A DNA stretch of 64,000 bases. It comes from Clostridioides difficile. GTDB lineage: Bacteria; Bacillota; Clostridia; Peptostreptococcales; Peptostreptococcaceae. Below the pieces are notes generated by a model that saw only the letters and a list, made by a program, of their open reading frames with translations, made no database searches and was not told where the DNA came from. The stretch spans positions 62,001 through 126,000 of the forward strand of contig NZ_JRHN01000043.1 of assembly GCF_001299635.1 (NCBI RefSeq), written 5' to 3'. Of this stretch, positions 9,249 to 17,731 are shown one piece after another. A program made the translations under genes and the position numbers. Positions within the stretch are counted from its first letter, which is position 1, and every line of letters begins with the position of its first letter.

Positions 9249-9566
9249 TTAAAGATATTTTTTAATCATGTCTTCTATATTAGGAACTGTAGCATCATCT
9301 TTAGTAACTTCGTCTACTTTTTCCCCATCTTTGTATATAGCCATAGTTGGAAGACCTAATACTTTTTGTTTTATAGCTAATCTTCTAGCTTTTGTTGTAT
9401 CCATCTTACAGAATTTTATTTTATCCCCATAAGTCTCAGCTAATTTATGAACATCTGGCATTAAAGCTTTACAAGGCTCACAACCTTCACTCCAGAAATC
9501 AACAAATACAAAACCTTCTGCGTTTAAAACTTCTTCTTCAAATGTAGCCTTATCTAAATCTAACAT
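9249..9566 (-). CDS. trxA: Thioredoxin of the glycine reductase system
   Basis: A 105-residue thioredoxin whose active site reads W-S-E-G-C29-E-P-C32, not the usual WCGPC. This GCEPC-type variant is what glycine/betaine reductase-linked thioredoxins of Eubacterium acidaminophilum and relatives carry. It would shuttle electrons from TrxB to oxidised GrdA. It sits immediately downstream of trxB (68 nt) and upstream of grdE, so synthesis is co-ordinated with the reductase it serves. Length and the cis-Pro region ('[13 protein letters not shown]') are normal. Confidence 0.92.
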   Translation of the reverse strand: MLDLDKATFEEEVLNAEGFVFVDFWSEGCEPCKALMPDVHKLAETYGDKIKFCKMDTTKARRLAIKQKVLGLPTMAIYKDGEKVDEVTKDDATVPNIEDMIKKYL

Positions 9567-9634
9567 TTTATTTTTCCCCCTTGAAATTTTTATTTTATTT
9601 TAAATATTATTTATTAAATTGAATTTACAGACTT

Positions 9635-10582
9635 TTAGTTTCCAAACTTTTCATCAATGTATTTCTCAGCTACTATAGATGCAATTGCTCCATCATTAGT
9701 TGCAGTTACAACCTGTCTTAGAGTTTTAGATCTACAATCTCCTGCTGCAAATACACCTGGTATGTTAGTTTTCATGTCTTCATCAGTTATTATATAACCT
9801 TTTTCGTCCATATCAACTTTACCTTTGAATAAATCAGTTTGAGCATCTAATCCAACGAAAACAAATACTCCCATTGTTCCATCTTCTTCATCTGCAAAAT
9901 ATTCATGAGTTTCTCCAGTAATCTTGTTTTTAAATACTACTGACTCTAATATTCCATCACCTTTGATTTCTTCTATTACTGTATCTAATAAGAATTCTAT
10001 CTTTGGATTAGCTTTTGCTTTTTCTTCAACACTCTTAGCACATCTAAATCCTTGTCTTCTATGTACAATTGTTACTTTTCTAGCAAATTTAGTTAAATAC
10101 ATTGCTTCTTCTAATGCACTATCTCCTCCACCTACAACAAACACTTCAAAGTCTTCAAAGAAATCTGCATCGCAAGTTGCACAATATGAAACACCTTTAC
10201 CAGTAAGTTCTTTTTCCCCTGGGCAACCAATTTTTCTTGGAGTTGCTCCTGTTCCTATTATTACTGCTTTAGCTCTATACTCTGCTTTTTGGCCTTTTAA
10301 AACTTTTATATCTCCATCTAGCTCAGTATCTACAATGTTATCTCTTAGAATTTCTGCTCCAAACTCTTTGCATTGTTCAACCATTCTAGCTATTAAACTT
10401 GGTCCTGTTGCATTTGGAACTGACCCTGGATAATTTGCAATTTCATGTGTTATTACAATTTGGCCACCAGTTTTGTCTTTTTCTAGGATTAGAGTATTCA
10501 ACTTTGCTCTTGCCCCATAAAGCCCTGCTGCAAGCCCTGCTGGTCCTGAACCAATTATTACTAAGTCATATACATTTTCCAT
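9635..10582 (-). CDS. trxB: Thioredoxin reductase
   Basis: A 315-residue FAD-dependent low-molecular-weight thioredoxin reductase. It has an N-terminal FAD-binding GSGPAG (residues 11-16), a redox-active C134-A-T-C137, a second nucleotide-binding GGGDSALEEA, and the C-terminal FAD contact 'VFAAGDCRSKTLRQVVTATNDGA'. It supplies electrons from reduced pyridine nucleotide to the adjacent atypical thioredoxin and so to GrdA. In this operon position (grdX-trxB-trxA-grdE) it is the dedicated reductase of the Stickland system. The start is a clear ATG behind GGGGAGGA. Confidence 0.94.
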   Translation of the reverse strand: MENVYDLVIIGSGPAGLAAGLYGARAKLNTLILEKDKTGGQIVITHEIANYPGSVPNATGPSLIARMVEQCKEFGAEILRDNIVDTELDGDIKVLKGQKAEYRAKAVIIGTGATPRKIGCPGEKELTGKGVSYCATCDADFFEDFEVFVVGGGDSALEEAMYLTKFARKVTIVHRRQGFRCAKSVEEKAKANPKIEFLLDTVIEEIKGDGILESVVFKNKITGETHEYFADEEDGTMGVFVFVGLDAQTDLFKGKVDMDEKGYIITDEDMKTNIPGVFAAGDCRSKTLRQVVTATNDGAIASIVAEKYIDEKFGN

Positions 10583-10676
10583 TTTGACTTATCCTCCCCA
10601 ATTAGATTTCTCATTTTATTTAATATTAAATTAGATTTAATATTTAGGCTGCTTTAATAACTTTTTAACAATTTTT

Positions 10677-11048
10677 TTATTCATACTGCATTCTTTGTAT
10701 TGTATTATAAAATATATCATAATCAATTACTCTAAAGTCGTCTTGAACACTTTCTGTCCATTTTGGAGTCTTTTTATTATTCTGAAATTTACTTGCAGTG
10801 ATGATTGCTTCTTCAATTAAGGTTAAAGAGTTTATATCCAAACGATTTCCTCTCTTTAGTATAATAGTTCTATAAGGTGTTTCATTTGGTTTTACACTCC
10901 CATAGAGTGGATGAGATAAAAGTTCATATCCTTCATGTATCAAATCTCTACTTGCTTCTAAGATACCAATATAAGTTGTGTCTTTAAACAAAACTTCTCT
11001 TTCTTGAACTTCTTCTCTTACTTTTGGATTATTTGTAATTATTATCAT
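10677..11048 (-). CDS. grdX: GrdX protein
   Basis: A 123-residue protein that leads glycine/sarcosine/betaine reductase operons; its biochemical role is unknown. I place the start at the ATG at 11046-11048 (MIIITNNPKVREEV) with an AAAGAGAG-type site. A longer frame back to 11168 would run through the riboswitch expression platform and is rejected. No transmembrane segment or known catalytic motif is visible. It is 94 nt upstream of trxB and downstream of the riboswitch, consistent with being the first translated gene of the operon. Confidence 0.85.
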   Translation of the reverse strand: MIIITNNPKVREEVQEREVLFKDTTYIGILEASRDLIHEGYELLSHPLYGSVKPNETPYRTIILKRGNRLDINSLTLIEEAIITASKFQNNKKTPKWTESVQDDFRVIDYDIFYNTIQRMQYE

Positions 11049-11095
11049 TTTTTTACTCTCTTTCAATCTTTTATTTATTACTTGATAAATAAAAA

Positions 11096-11132
11096 ACAGG
11101 AAAAACAAATCTCCCAATTTGTCTTCCCTGTT
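11096..11132 (-). terminator. Riboswitch expression-platform terminator
   Basis: The minus strand has ACAGGGAAGACAAAT pairing with ATTTGTTTTTCCTGT around a short G-rich loop, followed by TTTTTTATT. It lies between the glycine aptamer and grdX, so glycine binding probably decides whether it forms. Confidence 0.85.
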
Positions 11133-11144
11133 AAAATCATTTTC

Positions 11145-11275
11145 AGAGCCCCGTCCAAGTACAGTCATTTTTACCTGAGAATTTCATCTAATCTTTTGGG
11201 TAAATAGGATTAAATTTGTCCCTTCGGTCGCTTTTTATAAAGCAGTCTCCCATACTCTTCATCCGGATTATTAAG
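11145..11275 (-). ncRNA. Glycine riboswitch aptamer
   Basis: The leader contains the conserved glycine-aptamer core: GGGAGAC, then GCGACCGAAGGGACAAA, then a variable arm, then TTCTCAGGTAAAAATGAC. It is closed by P1 pairing AGTAT (11252-11256) with GTACT (11158-11162). Only one aptamer is recognisable here. The terminator at 11096-11132 follows directly. The switch would let glycine control its own reductive pathway, probably by preventing termination when glycine is abundant. Confidence 0.88.
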
Positions 11276-11350
11276 TTATCAGAAAATTGAAAATTAAGCA
11301 ATTTATCCTTTGTTTTCTATAAATAGCTTTTTTCTATCTCTGTTGACTTA

Positions 11351-11379
11351 AGTATATAAACATTCTATAAAATTTGCAA
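11351..11379 (-). promoter_or_regulatory. grd operon promoter
   Basis: -35 TTGCAA (11374-11379), 17-nt spacer, -10 TATACT (11351-11356) on the minus strand. This gives a leader of about 300 nt that contains the riboswitch. The rest of the 11380-11592 gap is AT-rich with nothing I can name. Confidence 0.65.
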
Positions 11380-11592
11380 TAGTTTTTTTATATGTATTTT
11401 GTATACATTTTTACTTTTTTTTCCAAGTGTTGATATTGCATATTTCCTGTATTTTCTTTTTTTTTTAAGTACAAACCTTTTTTGGTTTACTTTCTCAAAC
11501 TGATTAAAAATATAACTATTTGTGTATCATCCCTTTGATTTTTACATATTCTTTAATTTTTCTTTTTTATATGGTAAAATTCTCATAATTTT

Positions 11593-13287
11593 TTATAATT
11601 TGCTATCATTTACTTCATCAAACCAAGATTTAACCTCCCCTATGATAGACTTAACACAGTCATTATCAAATGGTGAATATAGATTTCCCACACTTACAAT
11701 ATCTAAAAATGATTTTGTTCCTCCAACTCTACAAATATTTATATAATCTTGCCATCCTGCATCTCTATCTTGAATCATTTTTTTCCAAAATTGTAATGCA
11801 CAAAGTTGAGCTAGTACATAGTCTATATAATAAAATGGATTTTTAAATATATGACCTTGCTTAAACCACCAACACCCTCTATCTAAAAAAGAATTATTGT
11901 CATAGTTTCTATGAGGTAAGTATTTTTTCTCTAAATATCTCCATTTTTCTTTTCTTTTTGCTTTATCCTCATTAGGATTTTTATAAACATAATGCTGAAA
12001 TTCATCAACAATTATTCCATAAGGTATAAATTTGACGGCTGTCGACAAGTGAGTAAATTTATATTTATCTGTATCTTCTTTAAAAAACAGATTCATCCAT
12101 GGCCATGTTATAAATTCCATACTCATTGAATGAATTTCACAGCTGTCAAGTGTTGGAAAATTAATCTCTGGCATATCAATCCATCTAGACATGTATAACT
12201 GGAACGCATGTCCTGCTTCATGTGTTAATACATCTATGTCATCATAAGTTTGGTTGAAGTTAGAAAAAATGAATGGTGACTTGTAGTCTGGTATGTAGGT
12301 ACAATAACCTCCAGCTCCTTTTCCTTTCTTTGTTTCTAAATCCATAAGTTCATTTTCCAGCATAAAATTAAAAAATTCCTCTGTTTCTTTTGAAAGTTCA
12401 CTATACATCCTTTGCCCATTCTGAATTATGTACTTTGAATCACCTTTTAATCTTGCATTTCCTGTTAAAAATTCCACGTCTTCATCTATGTAACTTAAGT
12501 TTTCTAGACCAAGTCTTTTAGCTTGTTTTTTATAAAGCTCATTGGCCATTGGAACAACATATTTTAATACTTGCTTTCTAATATTTTCTACCATATCTTC
12601 TCTATAGTCACTTCTCATCATTCTGATATATCCAAGCTCTACAAAATCTTCAAAGCCTAATTTTTTAGATATCTTATCTCTAAGTTTAACTAATTTATCA
12701 AATATGTCATCAAATTTTGATTCGTTTTCTTCAAAAAAATTATAATATGCTTTGTTGGCCAATTCTCTTGTCTTCCTACAATTAGAGTACATAAACTTTC
12801 CCATACTAGATAAATTTCTTTCTTCTCCATCGAACATTATTTGTGCTGATGCTAAAAGTTTAGTATACTCTGAACACAATTTATTTTCTTCTTGCAATTC
12901 ACTTATTATATCTTTAGAAAAACTTTTCAGAGAATAGTCTATTATTGTGAAAAATTGTTTTCCAAATTTTTTTATTAAATCACATTTAAACTTTGAATTT
13001 ATTACAACATCATAAAAATAAGAATTTAACTCTTCATACAAAGGCAAATATTCATCCCAGTAATTTTTTTCCTCTTGATAGAATTTATTAAGTGTATCTA
13101 TACTGTATCTTATTGATGCTATATTTGACAACGTTTCTATTTTATTTCTCAATAAATTAATCTTATGTATATTTTCTTGTTGTTCTTCATAGGTACAGGA
13201 TTTTTTTATATCTTCTACACACTCCAAAAATTCTTTTTTTATACTATCATAATTTGGTCTTTCATACTTAAATTGTGAAAACTTCAT
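11593..13287 (-). CDS. M3 family oligoendopeptidase
   Basis: A 564-residue zinc metallopeptidase of the M3 (PepF/thimet) family that cleaves short peptides in the cytosol. The catalytic motif is H356-E357-A-G-H360 with a downstream Glu in 'DSCEIHSMSMEF' as third ligand. The helical N-terminal domain is rich in Lys/Glu, as usual. Length is typical of clostridial PepF-like enzymes (560-600). No signal peptide is visible. It stands alone, upstream of the grd operon leader and divergent from the HAD gene at 13800. Peptide breakdown fits an amino-acid fermenter, but a direct link to Grd is only contextual. Confidence 0.9.
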   Translation of the reverse strand: MKFSQFKYERPNYDSIKKEFLECVEDIKKSCTYEEQQENIHKINLLRNKIETLSNIASIRYSIDTLNKFYQEEKNYWDEYLPLYEELNSYFYDVVINSKFKCDLIKKFGKQFFTIIDYSLKSFSKDIISELQEENKLCSEYTKLLASAQIMFDGEERNLSSMGKFMYSNCRKTRELANKAYYNFFEENESKFDDIFDKLVKLRDKISKKLGFEDFVELGYIRMMRSDYREDMVENIRKQVLKYVVPMANELYKKQAKRLGLENLSYIDEDVEFLTGNARLKGDSKYIIQNGQRMYSELSKETEEFFNFMLENELMDLETKKGKGAGGYCTYIPDYKSPFIFSNFNQTYDDIDVLTHEAGHAFQLYMSRWIDMPEINFPTLDSCEIHSMSMEFITWPWMNLFFKEDTDKYKFTHLSTAVKFIPYGIIVDEFQHYVYKNPNEDKAKRKEKWRYLEKKYLPHRNYDNNSFLDRGCWWFKQGHIFKNPFYYIDYVLAQLCALQFWKKMIQDRDAGWQDYINICRVGGTKSFLDIVSVGNLYSPFDNDCVKSIIGEVKSWFDEVNDSKL

Positions 13288-13799
13288 TTAAAACGCTCCT
13301 TTGCAACTTTATTTTATATCTTTATATCATACTTTTATATCTTCGATATACATAGTTTTATATACTGCCTAAGTCTAATTTATAAATTATTATATATATT
13401 AAATATTCTTTACATTGTAATCACGTTGAATAATAACATATGATTGATATAATTACAATATTTTGTGATATAAAATCAACTACCATGTATATTATTAGAA
13501 AAACATTCATATAAAAACCGTAGCTTTTATAACAAATACTTCTATTTACATAATAATGCAAACGATAGCATTTTTATAATTTATACTTACAAAACAATTA
13601 AAAATCTACTTTTTAAATATACATATTATATAGATAATATTTTTATCAAAAAATTAATATTATTAAACTTTCTAAATTGCTTATCTCTTGGTATAATAGT
13701 ATACAAAACTAATCATATTTTCCACTGAAATTTTGTTCAACACTAGTTGTGTCAACGTTTTCATAGGAAAATTGAGTATATAACTTACTGGAGGTTGAT
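13288..13799. other. Divergent intergenic region
   Basis: About 500 nt of AT-rich DNA between divergent genes. I see a TATAAT at about 13693 that could serve the + strand HAD gene with a weak -35. There is no ORF, repeat or structured RNA I can support. Confidence 0.4.
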
Positions 13800-14621
13800 A
13801 TGTACAAATTAATCGCATTAGATATTGATGGAACAATATTAAACACACAAAAAAGGATTACTCCTGAGGTCTTTGATTCTATTCAAGAAGCAAAAAAGGC
13901 TGGTGCCAAAGTTGTTATAACAACAGGCAGACCTCTTCCTGGTGTAAAAGCACTTCTAAATCAATTAAACTTAACAGATGAAGGTGATTATGTTATATGT
14001 TTTAATGGAGCCGTTATTCAAGAAGTCAAGAGTGAAGAAATTATACATGATGTGGAAATGACTTTAGATGACTTTGATTTTATATATAATAACGTTTGTA
14101 AAAAATATAATACCAAAATACACATAAATACAATGACCAATTTAATTACACCAAACGAAATTCCTGGTAAGTATACTCTTCATGAAGCTAAATTAAATGA
14201 TATAGATGTTAAATATATACAAAAAGATAAAATTGATGAATCTATTAAAATCTGTAAAATTATGATAGTTGATGAACCAGAAAGATTAGAAGAAATTATA
14301 CAACAGCTACCTAAAAATTTATTCAATAAATATACTATAGTAAGGTCTGCTCCTTTTTATCTAGAGTTTTTAGGTAAAACTACTAATAAAGGAACTGCAC
14401 TTAAGACATTGTGTACTAATTTAGATATTCCTATAGAAGAAGCTATTGCTGTTGGTGATGAAGAAAATGACCAACATATGATAAAGTATGCAGGTCTTGG
14501 TGTAGCTATGGGAAATGCACGTGATAGTATAAAAGAAATTGCTGATTATGTTACAGATACCAATAACGAAAATGGAGTTGCAAAGGTTATAAATAAATAT
14601 ATACTTAATAGAGCTATTTAA
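13800..14621 (+). CDS. HAD superfamily (Cof-type IIB) sugar-phosphatase-like hydrolase
   Basis: A 273-residue Cof-subfamily HAD phosphatase. Motif I is D8-I-D10-G-T. Motif II is T-T-G-R ('VVITTGRPLPGV'). Motif IV is 'GDEENDQHMIKYAGLGVAMGNA', the signature of Cof-type enzymes, with a large C2B cap between. The likely role is dephosphorylation of sugar phosphates or similar small metabolites in the cytosol; the substrate cannot be read from sequence. The ATG follows a good GGAGG site. It is transcribed toward the selenoprotein cluster and separated from it by a nested palindrome. Confidence 0.88.
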   Translation: MYKLIALDIDGTILNTQKRITPEVFDSIQEAKKAGAKVVITTGRPLPGVKALLNQLNLTDEGDYVICFNGAVIQEVKSEEIIHDVEMTLDDFDFIYNNVCKKYNTKIHINTMTNLITPNEIPGKYTLHEAKLNDIDVKYIQKDKIDESIKICKIMIVDEPERLEEIIQQLPKNLFNKYTIVRSAPFYLEFLGKTTNKGTALKTLCTNLDIPIEEAIAVGDEENDQHMIKYAGLGVAMGNARDSIKEIADYVTDTNNENGVAKVINKYILNRAI

Positions 14622-14622
14622 A

Positions 14623-14750
14623 CATATAAAAAACTAAAAATACATCTTTAGCTTTAAATTCTATTTAATCTATATACTTGATAATAAAAGTATATAGATT
14701 AAATATTATCTAATATTTTTAGCTAAAGGTTGTTTTAGTTTTTCATATAT
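14623..14750. terminator. Nested palindrome between convergent genes
   Basis: The inner hairpin at 14663-14704 has perfect 17-bp arms (ATTTAATCTATATACTT and its complement). Outer imperfect arms are at 14623-14652 and 14720-14750 (CATATA..AACTAAAA..CTTTAGCT). It probably terminates transcription from both sides. Confidence 0.65.
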
Positions 14751-14756
14751 GTATAT

Positions 14757-15398
14757 CTAGAATAATACTTTTTGTTTCAATTTAAATATTTTATATGATT
14801 CTACTATTGCTTCATTAATATCTAAACAATATACATCATCGTCATCTGATAAACCAGATTCTTTTATCCAAGCATCAAAATCATTCTTCGTCCAGAAGAA
14901 ATTCATTATATTTCAGCAACTTGCTGCCCAGTTTGAATATTTATCAAGATTTATATGAAGCACTCTTAAATGTGGGTTATTGACGTATTCAATTTTTTCG
15001 TTTTTTATAAATATTTCTATTTCTTTCCCTGTAACACTACACATAGAATTTATTCTTACATCTTGATTAAATGTGCAAGAAGTTCCTATAGCATCTATAG
15101 CACACATTGCACTAAAACTTCGCCCATCGCTCAAAGTTACTTTATGATTAGTTGGTAATGCTGATACAGGATATATAAAATTTATACTATCTTCATCAAC
15201 AACCATTATATTTTTATCAATAAAATATTGTAATGTATTTTCTATATATTCCTTTTCTAACTTCAAGTTTTCACTTATATATTCAGTCACTTCTTGAAGT
15301 GTAACACTAGAACCTTTTTCTATTATTACATCCATAATAGATAGTCTTATTTTTTGTTGTACGTTATCCAAACTATTGTATTTTTCTATCTGACTCAT
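14757..15398 (-). CDS. saoL: MerB-like organometallic lyase, selenoprotein (SaoL-like)
   Basis: The annotated-looking stop TGA at 14913-14915 is followed in frame by a well-formed 51-codon tail, giving 213 residues. The tail reads U162-N-I-M-N-F-F-W-T-K and ends at TAG 14757. The fold matches alkylmercury lyase: C99-A-I-D102 corresponds to the MerB catalytic C96/D99. From Cys99 to the TGA is 63 residues, the same spacing as MerB C96 to C159. So Sec replaces (next to Cys161) the second catalytic Cys. MerB-family enzymes protonolyse carbon-mercury bonds; the substrate here is unproven. It is the last gene of the cluster. The symbol follows my recollection of the 'sao' protein names. Confidence 0.82.
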
Positions 15399-15410
15399 AT
15401 CTACTCCTCT

Positions 15411-16163
15411 TTAAACTTCATAACACTTCGATAAAGTATCAGTTAATCTATTCTTATATTCTTCATATTTTTTACTTCCTCTAACTCTAGGTCTTGGAAT
15501 ATCTATGTTTATATCGTCAATAACTCTTCCTTTATCTCTTGACATTACAATAACTCTATCACTCATATATACAGCTTCGTCAACATCATGAGTTACCATT
15601 AATGCAGTTATTTTCTTTTTTGTCCATATTCTTTCTAGCTCTTCTTGTAAGTTTTGTCTCATTTGAAAGTCAACTGCTCCCAATGGTTCATCCATTAATA
15701 ATACTTCTGGATTGCATGCTAAGGCTCTTATCATAGCAACCCTTTGTTTCATCCCTCCAGATAATTGATGAGGAAACAATTTTTCTTTCCCTTTTAAATC
15801 TGACATAACTAAAAGTTCTTCTAACATTTCTTCTCTTTTTTCCTTTGGTATTTTCTGTTGTTTCATAGGAAATAGAACATTTCCTCTTATAGTTTTCCAA
15901 GGAAATAAAGCATAATTTTGAAATATGAAAGCTCTATCTATACCTGGTTTTTTAACTTTTTTATCATTTATAAAAACATCTCCACTTTCTGATTTTTGAA
16001 ATCCACCTATTATAGTAAGTAGAGTCGTTTTTCCACACCCTGATGGCCCTAAAAGACAAACAAATTGACCATTTTCTATATCCATACTTATATCTTCTAA
16101 AACCTTTGTATGTACTTTATTATTTACAAATGTTTTATTTATATCTCTTACACTTAACTTCAT
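15411..16163 (-). CDS. saoA: ABC transporter ATP-binding protein (nitrate/taurine-type), SaoA-like
   Basis: A 250-residue ABC ATPase of the nitrate/sulfonate/taurine importer class. It has Walker A GPSGCGKTT (residues 39-47), Q-loop 'IFQNYALFPW', signature LSGGMKQR, Walker B 'VLLMDEPLGAVD' and switch His in 'VTHDVDEA'. I chose the ATG at 16161-16163, which overlaps the permease TAA by one base (TAATG) and has GGAGG 11 nt upstream. An earlier in-frame ATG lies inside that site. It powers import with the permease immediately upstream; the substrate is unknown. The gene ends 12 nt before the MerB-like lyase. Confidence 0.88.
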   Translation of the reverse strand: MKLSVRDINKTFVNNKVHTKVLEDISMDIENGQFVCLLGPSGCGKTTLLTIIGGFQKSESGDVFINDKKVKKPGIDRAFIFQNYALFPWKTIRGNVLFPMKQQKIPKEKREEMLEELLVMSDLKGKEKLFPHQLSGGMKQRVAMIRALACNPEVLLMDEPLGAVDFQMRQNLQEELERIWTKKKITALMVTHDVDEAVYMSDRVIVMSRDKGRVIDDINIDIPRPRVRGSKKYEEYKNRLTDTLSKCYEV

Positions 16164-16969
16164 TAATCTGCAAACCTCCATCTACAAAGGATTTTATTTA
16201 TAAACTTTAATACTCTATCTATTATAAATCCTATTAAAGCTGCAAATATCATAAGCCCAATTAATACATCTGTATGCATTAATGTTTGAGCTTGTACCAT
16301 TGAGTAACCGAGACCGGCACTCGTAGCTATAAACTCCGCTCAGATAACAGACATCCATCCTGTACTTATAGCTATTCTTGAACCAGTTAGTATATCAGGA
16401 AGAGACGCTGGCACTATTACATTTGTAAATATTACAAATGGCGATGCCCCCATACTTCTAGCTGCATTATAATAATCTTTTGATATTGCTCTTACACCTT
16501 GAATAGTATTTAAGATTATAGGAAAAACTCCTGAAAAAGCTATTAAAAATATTGTTGGACCATCTCCTATACCAAACCATACTATAGTAAGAGGCACCCA
16601 TGCCATTATAGGAACCTGTCTTACAGAATCTACGACTGGAGATAAAACTTTTTCAAAAGTTTTAGAAAATCCCATGATAAACCCTATTGGAAGCCCAAAT
16701 AATAGTGCATACATAAAACCTTTGAGTACTCTCTGTAATGTTATAAAAAGATTAGTAACTGTCTCTACATCTGTTACACAATAAAAGAAACCTTTTATTA
16801 CATCTACTGGCATTGGAAGTAATAAAGAGCTTCCTATATCTTTTGCCGCAAAATGCCAAACTGAAAATATAATGACTAAGAGTATTATCTTGTATAGAAT
16901 ATCCATACTACTATCAGATTTTTTCTTAGTTAATCTATCTCTTTTATCTTTAGAAACTTTAATTTCCAA
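16163..16969 (-). CDS. saoP: ABC transporter permease with internal Sec codon (SaoP-like)
   Basis: A BPD-type permease of the nitrate/taurine class with about six membrane segments and an EAA loop ('ARSMGASPFVIFTNVIVPAS'). A TGA at 16340-16342 (codon 210) falls in 'GWMSVI-U-AEFIATSAGLGY', exactly inside a conserved block normally read through in this family. The frame continues to a TAA at 16163, giving 268 residues and the missing last two helices. A pseudogene is possible, but three neighbours carry the same type of recoded TGA. The start is a TTG (16967-16969) with GGAGG 10 nt upstream, overlapping the preceding gene by 40 nt. Confidence 0.75.
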
Positions 16970-17727
16970 TTTCTTATTTCCTCCATATCTATATTTCTTA
17001 TATTCTTGTACTCTTTCAGTGTATTCTTAAATGTAGATTCATTATTTAAATCATCAACACTTTTATTGTAAAGTTTTATAAAATCACTATATGCTTTACT
17101 TTTTTTAAATTTTTTGCTTACAACTAAAACATAAGTATCATAATCTCCCAATTCAGTTGTAGATTTTCTTGTGCCTTCTAATCCGATTGATTTTATACAG
17201 TCTATTACAACACCATCTACTAGATTGCTTTCTAATCCATATGCTAATGCAGTCCCTAATAAAGGAGATATTTCTACATTTTCATAATATTTCTTCACTA
17301 ATTCTGACTGATAATTTCTGTTTTGAATGATTCCAATTTTTTTAGGATTGCTATTACTTAATAAGAATACATCTGAATTTTGAACTACTGTGCCAACAAT
17401 TTCAAATCCACTAGTTGCATTTACATACTGTTTTGCGGCATCTTTACATATAATTGCTATATCTATTTCCTCTGAACTCAGAGCCCATTGCATTGTACTT
17501 GCTCAGCAATCATTAATTGTAAAAGTATCCATTACATCACTTACTTTTATATTTTCAAAGTAGTCTCTATTTACCATATAATTTATTACAAAACCAGAGG
17601 TATCATCAGATACCCCTATTCTTAGTTTTCCTTCTATTTCTTCTTTATCTTCAAAATTAAAAAATATTATAAATATACTTCCCAAAACAATAATAAAAAG
17701 TATTATTATATTTTTTATATTCTCCAT
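16930..17727 (-). CDS. saoB: Substrate-binding-like selenoprotein with Cys-Sec pair (SaoB-like)
   Basis: A 265-residue protein read through a TGA at 17503-17505. The junction is T-I-N-D-C74-U75-A-S-T-M-Q-W-A-L. An N-terminal hydrophobic segment (residues 5-24) anchors or exports it. The rest resembles the NMT1/THI5-like periplasmic binding fold ('LRIGVSDDTSGFVINYMVN', 'EEIDIAIICKDAAK'). A vicinal Cys-Sec would make a strong soft-metal or thiol ligand in a substrate-binding protein. Naive calling yields two separate short ORFs. It lies between the second binding protein and the permease. The symbol is from memory of family naming. Confidence 0.8.
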
Positions 17728-17731
17728 TTAT

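Noticed and set aside
11049-11168. N-terminal extension of grdX
   Set aside because: It would translate the riboswitch and terminator, and the internal ATG has a proper site.
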